64,000 nucleotides of DNA from Aphelenchoides besseyi (lineage: Eukaryota > Nematoda > Chromadorea > Rhabditida > Aphelenchoididae). Location of the stretch: positions 7,936,001 to 8,000,000 of the forward strand of contig JAMPIQ010000001.1 of the NCBI GenBank assembly GCA_024699855.1, written 5' to 3'. The notes under the pieces are model-generated. The model was given only the letters and a program-made list of their open reading frames with translations, was not told where the DNA came from and searched no databases. Below, one piece after another: positions 36,301 through 47,421 of the stretch (within the stretch, counting starts at the first letter, position 1; each line of letters opens with the position of its first letter). The translations under genes and the position numbers were made by a program.

Positions 36301-37858
36301 CCGTCAGCTGAATCATTGGCCTCTGAAATAGCTGTGAAGAAGGGAATTGTTGTCGAAACTAACCGCTATCCATTCTCATAACTTCAGTCGGCGTACTTAT
36401 TGCCACTGATGAAGCGGGAGAAACGTTTTCCTCGAGCGGGGTCTGCTGGAACACAAGACAACATTAATACAAACGGATTAATGAACTTCGTTTATACGAC
36501 TTTTTGGTTTAGCGGCATTTTTCGTGTTCTCGAACGTGAAGCGTGCGTAGTAGACGTTGATGAGTCAATGGTAGTGGTTTGCATGTCCTGTGACTACCAA
36601 GCTGTTTTTCGTGAGTTTGATTGGCACGCAGACCGTGCCATTTAACACGATCAACCTACTTGTGAGCTTCTTAGATGAAAACAAAATTGCGTGCTTAAGG
36701 TTTTTCAACTTTCATGCCCCAACTTTTAAACGAATCCATCGACCAAAAAGTCTAAGCGACAGTACGTTCGAGACTATCCAATTAATTACATCTCGGATGA
36801 AACATAGAGACCAAATAAACATCATGACCGTTCATACATGTGTTCATTTGGAATGTGTGCTTTCTTCCAAAACATTCTTCTCGAAGCCAAATCAACAATT
36901 GATATTGTTTTCGTGAAGAAAGAGCAGACAAATGGTGCGATCACGTCATTATGAAATCTTTTAGTAAAGAGCAAACTCATGAAACAAGACCAAAGCAAAA
37001 GGCAACATTGATATGTCGAGTAAAAAGTTATAGTCCAGCTGTTCGATTAAATGTTGAGTGTCAGTAGTTATATGTAAATGAAAATGGCGACTAGCAATAC
37101 CCGGTACTTTCAATCAAAATTTTAGGGTACTACTAGTCTTCTGATAATTAAACTCGAACAAGGAAACGGAAAACAATTGCACCTGTCAACATATTATTAG
37201 CAAAACAACCAATGGTTTCGAAAGGGTTTCCTGAACTTACGTGATCTTCGTCTTCTCGAATACTCGGTCTTTTGACCATCGATTGTGGACTTCTGGTTCG
37301 TCTTCGTCTAATTCGTTTGGGTGCTTCAGACGTTCGTAGATCGGAAGTTTCGTTTTGCTCTTGACTGTAAATCGAAGACAAAAAATGCGGACTGGCAGCT
37401 GCCGAAGATGCAACGGTGATCATTGACGAGAGCGGAGAAGTTTGTTGTTTTGCAGAAACATAGTTGCGCATCACTCTTAGAACCTGGTTATCAGGAGCGG
37501 GAAGTGAAGTCAATGCACCAGGTGAAGCGACCATGAACTTACTCACCAGTTCAATATCAGCCGGAGAAAGCGATGAAGACAATGGAGATGCTGCTGACGT
37601 ACTTCCACTGCTGCCAACCGAGAGTGGCGAGTCAGCGATTACGTTTTGTTGTGAAGCGGACGTGAAAGCAATATAATCACGCTTCAACTTGGCAGCCGCA
37701 AGAGCACCCAACGGCGAGCCTAAGAGAATTGATGACTGTTGAACGGACGGTACTGTGGTTGTACTGTTGGTAAACGCCGCCGGACTCATTGCATTTCCAG
37801 CAATCGTACTCAGGTGCTCTGCTGCTGAGGCGGCCAGCATTGCGCTAAGCGAATCCAT
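33393..37858 (-). CDS. daf-12: DAF-12 nuclear hormone receptor (NR1J, HR96/VDR-like)
   Basis: Steroid receptor that switches nematodes between reproductive growth and diapause. The distal first exon (37858-37239) gives [16 protein letters not shown], a Ser/Ala-rich stretch, and a basic block [11 protein letters not shown] like the one in C. elegans DAF-12. It joins in phase at about 36458 to [13 protein letters not shown]. The DNA-binding domain reads [47 protein letters not shown] and [20 protein letters not shown], then KRRKNSRLN, all very close to DAF-12. A long Ser-rich hinge leads to the ligand-binding domain ([57 protein letters not shown] as the possible AF-2 core). A second start at 36584 would give a shorter form. 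Part of the P-box lies on a 12-nt microexon. Confidence 0.92.
35999..36010 (-). other. 12-nt microexon encoding ESCK of the DAF-12 P-box
   Basis: On the coding strand TTTATTGCAG precedes GAATCGTGCAAG, and GTAATT follows. Both neighbours are in phase 0, so the exon adds exactly Glu-Ser-Cys-Lys, including a zinc-binding cysteine. Skipping it would keep the frame but remove the DNA-recognition residues. Confidence 0.82.
36459..36584 (-). other. Alternative proximal first exon of daf-12
   Basis: An ATG at 36584 opens [20 protein letters not shown] followed by RKMPLNQK, then GTCGTA as a weak donor. It splices in phase 0 to the same acceptor (GTGTTCCAG, exon at about 36458) used by the distal first exon. 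It lies inside the 780-nt intron downstream of that distal exon. Confidence 0.5.
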
Positions 37859-40800
37859 CGCTCAAGATGGCAATTAGTTTGTGGGCCGCGTAATTACAAA
37901 CTAACTACACGAGGTAAGATTGCCGCCTCAGGCCGCCCGTCTGCGTTCATGCGACACCTACGTAGAAATCCGGGTTGCGCGTTGCTAAGAAGCGTCTTCT
38001 GTCTAAAATCTGGCGCCACAATGAAATAAATAAAACGCACACTCGCTACACGCTTATTAATACCAATTAAAGCGTAATAGAAGGTCGAAGATCGAAAGCA
38101 AATTTGAACACCAACTATATGATCCTACAATAAAACATCTTGGTTTTAGATAAAGACTACAAACAAAGACGTGTAATATAAGATCAAAAGGTTCAGAAAA
38201 AAGCAGATTTTTGTATTAGAAGATAAAGTGTAGACTTGCACTTGAACTGTATAATGTATTTTCTAATATTAGCATTTCAATTGTATTTGTCAGTCTTCGC
38301 AAGTGCAAAAGTTTAAACGAAGCGGTGTTTTTTAATAGAAAAATCTGGACATTTTTTCGAAGCTAATTATCTTAAAAAGGGATAAGGTGGTTTATGAGCA
38401 GAAGACACAAGCTTTCCAATTTGAATCTTTTTGTCGAAAGTGTATGAGGATAAGCGGAAGTTAGTTCTTTCGTTATGCCGAAGAATCTGAAGCCATAGGT
38501 CCGCATCGTGTGAAATCTACATGTCTCATTTGTTTTTTTGTCGTGTGGTGGGAAAGCGAAAGATAATTGAAAAAGCACAGAGTTTGAATGAATACGAAAA
38601 CCGAGTATAACAGGTAAGTGCCTAGTTGCCTCCGTTTGACGTGAATCAAACGATAAACAACAATTAAATCTGTTCTTTTTTGCCCATGTAACCCATAAAT
38701 ACAAACGACTGTAAAAGGAAAATTAGCTACAACAAATCACGTTCACCTGAAGTTTTGATTTGAAATAACAAATTCGCAATACGAATTAAAAACGGTGACA
38801 AACGATACAAAAGAAGGCTATTTACGGATGATTACTAAGTCAATGACGTCACAAAGATTATAGTGATATGAGAGATGAATACAGGAATTTCATCTTCACA
38901 ATGAATCCAAGCGAAAAAACGCCTTTGGATTGACATTTAGACCGCCGACGTACATAAACTGCGAGTTAATCCGTTGAAGAAAAAGACGAAATAACTTTCT
39001 CAAACATTGTCGTATCCAGCCTTCAGAAGAGTGCTCGAAACCACACTTTTTGAGTTCATCAAACCACCAAATATGAGTTTAATCATTCGAAGAAATGACA
39101 AAATTTCACCGGTAGAATGAAAGGACATTTCGTGTTATTAGCTGTTTTACTGTGAACAACAAATTTGTCGTTTGCTGAGACAAATCACGCGGTTTCCGAG
39201 GCGGAATACTAAATTTTCCAGTGCGCCGTGAACAAACGACACAGCGAATCTCAATTCCTATTGTTGTTCGATGTAAAGTTCCTTGATTTCAATATAAATT
39301 CCTGTGGGTAATTTACGGAAATTTTGTTTATAGTAATCATTAGGTAACTACTTTAAACTCATTTTCAAGCTACTGCTAACCCAAAAGTTGATAAACGGGT
39401 TGACTCGAAAGAATTGAAGAGCAAGAACAAGACGACGAGTTAAAGCCAATTAGCTTGCCAATGCGTGTTTGATGTTCGTAATGAAGTTTCGAGACTACAC
39501 AACTTCAAACAAACTCGGGAATGAAAAAGGAAGCAAGCGGTTCACGTTCGTTCGTATCATTAGGTTTGGATTATTCATAGCCGTCCGCACATCGCAATTT
39601 ACAATCGTCATTATTCGTGTTTTAGCGTGGTGGAAATTTGCTTTTCATGTGAATTAACGCTAAGGAATTTTAATTCGTTCATTTGATTTTCTTCTTTATA
39701 CGAAAATAATAGCTGTCGAGATCATAGTCACAAGGATTAATGTGAGTAACGGGTCCATTTCCCCGGAAATTGGACATGTTTTTCACCAAATAAAAGTATG
39801 TGAACACGCAAAAAGAGAAATTGGCTCTGAACGTGTGGTCTGAAGGTGTCGCATTGCAGCCAACTGAATTTTATTTGCTGTTTTATCTTCAACGAAGATG
39901 TTGCTTTTGATTGTATGCAGCAGTGTGTCAATTAGTGAAAGACCACTAATTAGCATATTGAATTTGAAATTGTGAAAAACGGTAGAATTACCCGTTTGCG
40001 TTATGACTTCGAGAACTGTTGGCAGACTCGAGAGGTGATGGTAATCAGTCTCTGCTTCGTATAACACACAGGATGGTGTCCAATGATTGGTGCGCAAACG
40101 GAATTGCGTCTCAATTGAAAGGCCAAAATAGAGAGCACTTTAGTCACATCGACTAATCCGTTTAAGGCATAAGTACAGGGCAAACATGCGAAGAAATTAA
40201 AGTACACAGAAACTTACAAGCCAATAAAATTGCTCGGACCGCAAAATTACAAATTCCGATAATAAAACTCGCGAACTCTGAGCATTCGCTTGAAATGATC
40301 ACAGTCTTTGATAAGCGTTCTAACTGTTAAAATTCGAATCATTAAAAATCGAAAGCGATTGCTAAATGAATAAGCAGACAGAAATCATGTCAAACAGACG
40401 GTCGAATGAATTCGATGGCATTGGAATGCTACGAGCGATGAAAGAACGCAGAAACACAGACGATGTGTTTACGAATCGGACGTAACGAAAAATTATGAGA
40501 TGGGTTGATATTATCGTTCTACGAGAATGCACAGAGAAAAGAAGTCAATTTCACGTCTGAGTTTTTGTATCCTAACGGAAGTTAACGAACTAATTCTTCC
40601 GGTAGTCGACGAGCATTAAGTGTGAATTAGGATAATGGTATTAGTCAATAAGGAAGGAAGAAGGTGAGTAACAGAAATCACGTGAATGTAGACGGATACA
40701 ACAACCCACTGACAATGAGTGAGTTATTAAGCACGCTTTTGGCAGCGGCCTTTCATTTGGCATTCGCGGTCAACACGTCGAAGTGTCGTATCAGCGGGTG

Positions 40801-42330
40801 TTTCGTCAAACTAAAACGCGATTCACGTAGAAACGGTGACGCCATACGTGATATATTGCCGAGTTAATTTTGTTCGACTCGGCTCTTTTACGGGATTCAT
40901 TTTCAGGACGACAAGAAGCTCGTCGAATCGTTTTCATTAGTCACGCGTTAGTGATTCTCATTAAGCGAGTAAATTGAAAACAAGCTCAAACCCTACAGCA
41001 ACTTCTCAGTGACGTTTTCACATTCGATTACTCAAAATTCAATGTGCGTTCTGTCAAACGATAAAGAAACATGAGAACACAAATTAAAGCGAAAAAAATC
41101 TCCGTAATTTCGCTGTTGGCGGCAGAGCATGAAACATACGGATAGTGTAGTCGCAGGTCGACTATGATAAACGGACAGAATTGAACAAAACCGAACGACT
41201 TTTACCCTTCGAATCTTCTCACCAAGGAGGTGTTTAACAAAAAGAGAAAACAAACGAAAAAAACAGAAGAAGAAGAAACACTTGGGGACATGTTTGACGT
41301 GAAAGCAACGGAACTTAACAGCCAACCGACCGCGAACAAAACCCGCGGGTTGAAAAGTGGGAGCTCGTGCGGAACATTGAAAGCAAAACGCTACGTCCCG
41401 ACGTTCTTTTTGGTCGTGGCAATAAATTTGCTCGAGAGTTGACATCCGACGCATATTAACGCAGAAATATTAAACGACTGTAATCTAATTATTCACGTGT
41501 TATCCGACTCATCGTCTTAATTCTTATAATCCCGCAAAGCCAAATTTTGTTCCAATTGTGATCCTTAGCTTACCGTTAAGCTCCCGATCTTGCCTTCCAT
41601 CGACCATTTTCGCGCTAACAACGACGGTTCGGTCCACGATCTGTTGACTGTCATGTTCACGGTGGGGTCAGCGAAATGGCGAAGTCGTTTGAGATTCGTG
41701 TAGAGCGATTGCATAATCTGAAAGCGAACTGTGAATCGATCTTCCGTTGTAACAACCCGCGGTGTTCGAAGCAAGGTAATCGTCAAAAGCCAATAAATAA
41801 AAGTGCATTCATAATTCGGTTCATAGCTTCTATTAGCAGTCGAGAATCAAAGACACCACGAACGAAATCGGAAACAGACGCGGTGTGCAAAAATCAACTT
41901 GTTCGCAATCAAAATTACTCAAAATTCTAGCGGCGTGAAATTAAAATGAACGCTTTTGCAGCCTCATAAGTTGCTTTGATAAGACCGACCGTCCATTACA
42001 AAGGTGTTTTTTGAAAACACCGTAAAAGTGCATTCGTTGCTGATCAAACTTCGCCTCTCAATTGCTTTAAGGCCAAGCAACACGGAATCTTTCGTTTTGT
42101 TTTACGACCTTTCAATACGATTTGTTCTGCACACTAAAACGCAAATTCCGAATTCGTGTTAATTATCAGGAAAACTACGTTTTCTGTCTGCTTTTTGCAA
42201 GTCTGCAGCGTGTTAAGAACGCAAAACTTTGCATCGAATAGATCACGTAATTTACATCACGCACATGTTTTATTATCGATATGAAACTGACAAGTGGATT
42301 GGTTAAGGAGACCAATCAAAGAGATTCGGT
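37859..42330. other. 4.5 kb without supported genes, upstream of daf-12
   Basis: By far the longest stretch in the window with no gene I can support. It holds only short frames on both strands. None shows family similarity or clean splicing. A Lys/Glu-rich plus-strand frame at 41230-41442 lacks an ATG at its start. I see no tandem repeat, transposon end or RNA gene. It could hold daf-12 regulatory sequence, further 5' exons, or unknown noncoding RNA. Confidence 0.5.
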
Positions 42331-43945
42331 TTACGTTCTTCGATGAGAATTAATAGTCGCCGTACAGGAAGATGCTCGAGTTGGCTTGCTGAGATTACGG
42401 TCCATAAATTGATCTTCAGAAACACGACGATCTTGTCCACTTGATTTGCGTTGTACACGATTCAACAGCGGAGATTGTAGTCCACGAGCTGAGTTCAGGA
42501 GCGGAACCGCCGACGAAGACTGACGTCGAGCACGTTGAGAAGGCAATGGTGCAGTCAAGCTTACGAGATCCTAAAATTACATAATGAATCTAAGCCTTTG
42601 ATTGATCGACTAGCCGAGTCGATGAACAACAATTTTGCAACAAAAGCTCCACCACATCCATTGGTAAATAACAGTGCGCAACAGCTGCGGCGAAATCTTT
42701 TGCTCCACAAAAGGAAAACATAAAAATTGGTGCTGCAGTTCAAAACCAAAAGGAGATTACTGAAATCAACAAACAAAGTTGCCAACGCGGATGTTCGAAA
42801 AGCTTCATCGCCAACGATCTGAATTGAATTTTGCGTTTATTGCTCTCAAACCTGAATACTCACATGTTCAAGCACATCAGCAACTGTCGGAAGCAAATTT
42901 GCAATCAAAAACTTTGCTATGATAAGAACGAGCATAACGTTTGATCGATGGTCATTGTTCTTCAACTTTCCGCTTTCGGCGCTTCCACGTGGAGATCCCA
43001 ATGAGTATTCTCCACTGGTTACCTGACACAATGATTTTCGACGTTTTCCCGCGTTTCTCAACGCAAAACTTATTTGGCAGGTTAAGGCACAAATAATAAA
43101 GCATGGTACTACAGTAATAAATAGACATTGGAGCAAAATGTGATAAACTGTCCAGTAAGCTACGTTCTAAAACAAACACTTGAAATGGATGTTAGATGAC
43201 TGTATAACCTGTGTTAGAACTGTACGTTCAATTTGATGCTGACAATTCGACAAGTTTCCGATAATGTCTAATTCATTCGATAGTCTAAATATTGTGCAAT
43301 GGTCAACCAAAGTGACTTCGAAGTAACGCGGAAGAGAGAAGAATAAGGCGAATCCACTAACCGCTATCATCAAACGTCTAACTCGACTGAAACTACAAGA
43401 TTCTTTATACTGAGTCTCAATCATACAATTTCTTTCCAATTGCAGGATGCTTCAACGGTCGACATAATGCAAGATAACGATCGACTGTCAGTACTACTGC
43501 AATCCAAACACAGCCCGTGTGACTTGCATTAGCGAAAACATAAGAGATCGGATAAAACTGTGCGTAGAACCCAAAGTTCACTACTCGGCCAAATATTAAA
43601 GTTGGTAGACAGTACAAAAAGAATGCAGAAAGTAATAGCGCTGATTGCCAAGCCGTTAATGTAATCTAAAAAACTAATGTAGAATGTTTACAGAACTATT
43701 AATCCTACTAAGTAGTATTGTATAATGGAAGTTGCTCCTTGACGAAATCGAAGAAAAATGAAGATGCACAAACTATTTAATAGAACACCGGAGCAAACGC
43801 AAAAAAGAGTAAGATATCCGTTGAAGAAGAAGGATAACATTCGTTGCGAAGAAGCTAAATCGTCCAAAATCGTCAAAATGAACGTCGCGGACTTGTCTTC
43901 TGAATCACAACTTCTGTTGCATTCGTCGGTAAAGTTAGTTGCCAT
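42331..43945 (-). CDS. Rhodopsin-family neuropeptide GPCR, FMRFamide-receptor-like
   Basis: Seven-helix receptor. The ATG at 43945 begins MATNFTDECNRSCDSEDKSA with an N-glycosylation site. Helix 1 is FFFNGYLTLFCVCSGVLLNS. The helix-3 end is TVDRYLALCRPLKHP, with the DRY motif. Helix 5 contains ITVVPCFIICALTCQISFAL, helix 6 MLVLIIAKFLIANLLP, and helix 7 FSNLLLVLNCSTNFYVFLL, followed by WSKRFRRS. This helix-7 and tail pattern is typical of nematode and insect FMRFamide-related peptide receptors, although the NPxxY motif is changed to NCSTNFY. At least four short introns. The C-terminal tail is Ser/Arg-rich (QRARRQSSSAVPLLNSARG); the splice that joins it is my least certain step. An acceptor motif lies about 15 nt before the ATG. 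Confidence 0.82.
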
Positions 43946-44239
43946 TGAAGTCGCGGTCGCTGAAACAACAAAAATTTCATGTTTAATATAGTGACCAAAA
44001 TCAAACGCGCAAACTCTGCTTATCCCCCCAGAGTATTGTTGAAGACTCCAAAGTTCCGACAAAAAGAATTAAAGTTCCTTTAGTTATGGAACTTCTTTTC
44101 CCGAAATCAAAACACTCAAAAACTGTTCTTTGACCAACCGGGTTTCACTCATCGATACTCGACCCTATGCGAAAAAGCATCCGAGTACCAAAGGCTGTTC
44201 AAAACGAAAAAGTTGAGTTCATAATTTAAATTGAAGACA
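43946..44239. other. Short intergenic region between the GPCR and the CNG channel
   Basis: About 300 bp upstream of the GPCR and downstream of the channel gene. It includes a possible 5' leader exon of the GPCR. No other feature is evident. Confidence 0.35.
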
Positions 44240-47200
44240 TTAGAAGTGTGTGCTGGCGACAGCACGTTCTAGGAAGTGCCGTTCTACGAGGCCAATCCGA
44301 AGATCATATTGACAATGTTGAACAGCGATTATGAGAATTGCTCGAGGCGTCAGAACTTGACAACAAGTCGCCCCCTATTTTTGCGTTAAATGAGCAAAAA
44401 TAAGATGAAGCAAATAATCGTACACGTGGCCTTTCTTCTTACCGATTTCACTTGTTTATAGTCCATACGTTCAAATGCAAACTCAACGTTAGTTAGCCGT
44501 TGTTTCCAATACGTAGCGTCTTCCTGTAAACACAAAAATAACCCACGAATAAGCTAAATGACATACGTGGCATTGATGTTCAAACTGTTCGAATTCCTCA
44601 GTAAATGCCTTCACAACTTTCAACAAAGAGTTCAACTGCTCTTCATACGTAGTTGGCACGTTGATCTTCACATTGTAAAGTTCGTTTGACTTTTCATCAT
44701 TCTCTTGATTTTTAAAAGAAAGAGCTGAAACTTGTCTTTTTATGCAAATTTCATTCGAGCAAACCTTTTTTCATCACTTTTTGAGCACAATCCGGATAAT
44801 CGTTGAGTGAGAGCCATAAATCTTCGCGTGTAAGAACGTACAATTCGGAATAACCAATTGAACGTACATGGTGCTTCATTAGTTGTTTTCCAACACTTGG
44901 ATTTAGAACTGCAACCTCACCGAACATCCGGCCGCTGGTCAACACATCGGATACACTTTCTCGCTCATCCATTAAATTCAACCGACCACATTTGACTATG
45001 AATAATGCCTAAAAGCAAAAAATGAATTATATCGGCGTTGAGTAACAATAATCGTTAAGTCAAAAAAACGATAAGATGAATCGTGATTCAGCCGACAAGT
45101 TGACGGTCCCGGAGTTTTACGATTTCGGACTGCTTACGCAAACATCTCAATCCTTAGGCATCTTCGCATCCTACTTTGATCGTCGACGTCTGCTCAAAAA
45201 ATGTTGCCGTTGGCCTCTTTAATATCTTTACTTTTCATCATGAGTCTTCCGTCGGTATTTGGAATATCTTGTTACGAGTGTGTTGGTGGCAGAAACGATG
45301 CCCTATGCAACAGGTAGCTTTTTGGGGTCTTCTATTGTTAAGGTGATGTTGTAGATACACGGGCACCGCTTGCGGTTACGGTTTGTTTGGTTGCATCAAA
45401 GTTGGAATGTATTCCGGTGGAGTTGATAAAATGGGCAATTTCATTGACGACGATCGCTCGGTGATTTCAATGGTTCGTGGTTGTAATCTGCTGCCACTGG
45501 GTGGAGTCGATGCCTGCTCGGAATCGGTTCTACCCGGAGTTCGAATTATCACTTGTTATTGTTATAGTGACTATTGTAATTTTGCTACAACAACCGAACC
45601 TTTTCTTCTACTTCCCACCTTATTCTCTTTGTTGGTTTTGTTTCTACGATAAAAATATTTCCGACATACCTTTCCAGCATCTTCATTTCGACAAATCTCA
45701 TCTCCGGGACAAAAGATTTGCAATTGAAGTTTTTGGGCCAATTCGGTCAACAAACTAATTTCACAATCAGCGAACATTTCGACATCTCTGAACGTTTGCA
45801 AATGAACATCTGCCGTCAATTCGGAATGTAAACGAGGTGGAAGAGAGTTTGCTACTTCCTAGCAAAAAGAATTTGAATTTGATCAATGAACTCTTGGACA
45901 AACTTCTTCGCTCAACATCGTTTGACCTTTCACTCCACTGAAATCGAGAAAACGGAACACTCGACTTTGAACGGACGATTCAACTCTCCGGTAATTCATG
46001 AAACGTTTACAGCCATCATGTACTTCTTCAAATTGAGTTCGTGCCGCGTTTATGTGCGAGACCATAGATCCGATTTGCCCCAAGATTATAGCGAACAGCA
46101 ACAAACCAACTATTGTGTCGATCGTCTCGAATATCATTTCCGGACTAAAACAGTTTAAAATCTCGGTCATTTAAGCTCACGCATAACCAATTGCTTTCCT
46201 ATATAAAAACTTACCTGTTATTAGGCCATGGCTAAATAGATTATTTGGTTAATGAAATGTGACTATTAAGGATATAGCCGACGATCTTCAACGCGGCTTA
46301 AGACTCACTTGTTCACCGAGTGTAGTTAACGTTAATGCACTCCAGTAGAACGACAGTGTGTATTTGCGCGTGAACACTCCAAAATCTGTTTCGTTAAATC
46401 TATAGAGCATTCATTCATGACGATAATATTCGTTTGTTGGACCTGTTTTCCCAATACGATCTCAGATCATCGATGTACAAGTCGCGTTTCCAGAAATTGC
46501 GATTTGATTCGTCCATTGTACAATAACCAACGTTGTAACGGGCATCGCAATTGGCATAACGAAGATTCGGAATTTTTGCTGGAGAATAAACCCAATCGTT
46601 TAACGTTGCATCTGAACAACAAGTCGTTTCCTCTTGCGTGTGTGTCTATTACCCAAATTGTTGTAGATGTATGAGAACTCGTGATACGCACAACAATTCA
46701 AATGGAAAATAGAGAAACAGATCACCACCAAACGAAGTAAACGGAACATGTGTGGAAATTCGGTTCGAACTTCGATTCGATTAGTAAAGTCCGAAGCTCT
46801 GTGTAATTTCGCAAGTCGATTCAAACGCAACAACGACAATTCCGGCCAAACAAAAAGAAGCAAATCGACGGGCAGTATCGCAACAACATCCAAATAGAAT
46901 GTTTTTCTGCAATCAAATCCAATCGGTGATTGTATCAACAACGTACTTTTTCATGTAATGACGAAGCGTTTTCTCTCTTTTCGTTACCCAAATACCGTGC
47001 TTTAGATACATAACTCGACTTTGAACGAAGACATCCAAAAGATTAATCATATCAGAAACTGCATTCAAAATCAACCACAGAGAATAGAATTGCAAACACT
47101 CTTCGAATATCAGAATCGAGCATCCAATGATGTTATACAATGCATTTACAGTGACTAACAATAAAAAATAATAGTAAAAAGAACCTAACGGATCGATGGT

Positions 47201-47306
47201 AGATTTCCATAAGTGGCTTCAATTTGCATGTTAGATTATTCATCAATTAAACTCACTTGAATCTTTTAAGGATTAAACGAAAATTAGACTTCTTCTGCTT
47301 GTTCAT
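44240..47306 (-). CDS. Cyclic-nucleotide-gated cation channel subunit
   Basis: Membrane channel used in sensory transduction. The ATG at 47306 starts MNKQKKSNFRLILKRFK, then helix S1 (DPLGSFYYYFLLLVTVNALY). S4 and neighbours read SLLRLNRLAKLHRASDF and FRLLRLVVICFSIFHLNC. The pore is FYWSALTLTTLGEQPWPNN, partly carried by a 17-nt microexon. S6 and the C-linker are DTIVGLLLFAIILGQIGSMV and NAARTQFEE, and the binding domain includes FGEVAVLN and RSIGYSELYVLTREDLW. A C-terminal helix (YWKQRLTNVE) resembles the leucine zipper of A-type subunits. The filter glutamate is present. The phosphate-binding Arg-Thr pair of the pocket is not seen. One 661-nt intron contains a Ly6-like gene on the other strand. 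The 3' end is uncertain: if the last intron is retained, the stop is at 44386. Confidence 0.87.
45009..45669 (-). other. 661-nt intron of the CNG gene that hosts a nested gene
   Basis: Donor GTATGT and acceptor GCTTTTAG on the minus strand join ICRNEDAGK to ALFIVKCGRL within the cyclic-nucleotide-binding domain. Most other introns in this gene are 40-100 nt. Confidence 0.82.
45201..45652 (+). CDS. Ly6/uPAR-like GPI-anchored surface protein, nested in the CNG gene
   Basis: Two exons encode a signal peptide (MLPLASLISLLFIMSLPSVF), a cysteine-rich ectodomain starting ISCYECVGG and ending ITCYCYSDYCNFA, and a hydrophobic C-terminus (FLLLPTLFSLLVLFL) suited to GPI attachment. The first CxxC spacing and the closing C.C..D.CN motif define the Ly6 three-finger fold. 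One intron (donor GTAGCT, acceptor TTGTAG) interrupts it. The whole reading frame lies inside an intron of the CNG channel, on the opposite strand. Its stop is only 17 nt from the channel exon. Animal Ly6 proteins often regulate ion channels or receptors; a link to the host channel is speculation. Confidence 0.85.
46215..46231 (-). other. 17-nt microexon just after the CNG selectivity filter
   Basis: On the coding strand it lies between CTATTTAG and GTAAGT and encodes PWPNN plus two bases of the next codon. Including it restores the phase between LTTLGEQ and SPEMIFETID; omitting it breaks the frame. Confidence 0.78.
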
Positions 47307-47421
47307 AATTGTCAACTGATGATATGTTTATGCGAATGAAAATCTCAATTGTAATACAGGAAAGTTGGAAAGCACATAAACGCAAAGAGACTATGGACAG
47401 ACATACTAAGCTGCTTCAAAC

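Noticed and set aside
36400..36916. Plus-strand open frames [10 protein letters not shown].. and the one at 36590
   Set aside because: Antisense to the daf-12 5' exons and without family features.
33393..37858. Assignment of the nuclear receptor to NHR-8 or NHR-48
   Set aside because: The blocks [16 protein letters not shown] and [18 protein letters not shown], plus the upstream basic region, fit DAF-12 better from memory; a tree would be decisive.
41032..41454. Open frames of 70-140 codons on both strands
   Set aside because: Low-complexity Lys/Glu or Phe/Cys-rich sequence, no ATG where expected, no splice pattern or similarity.
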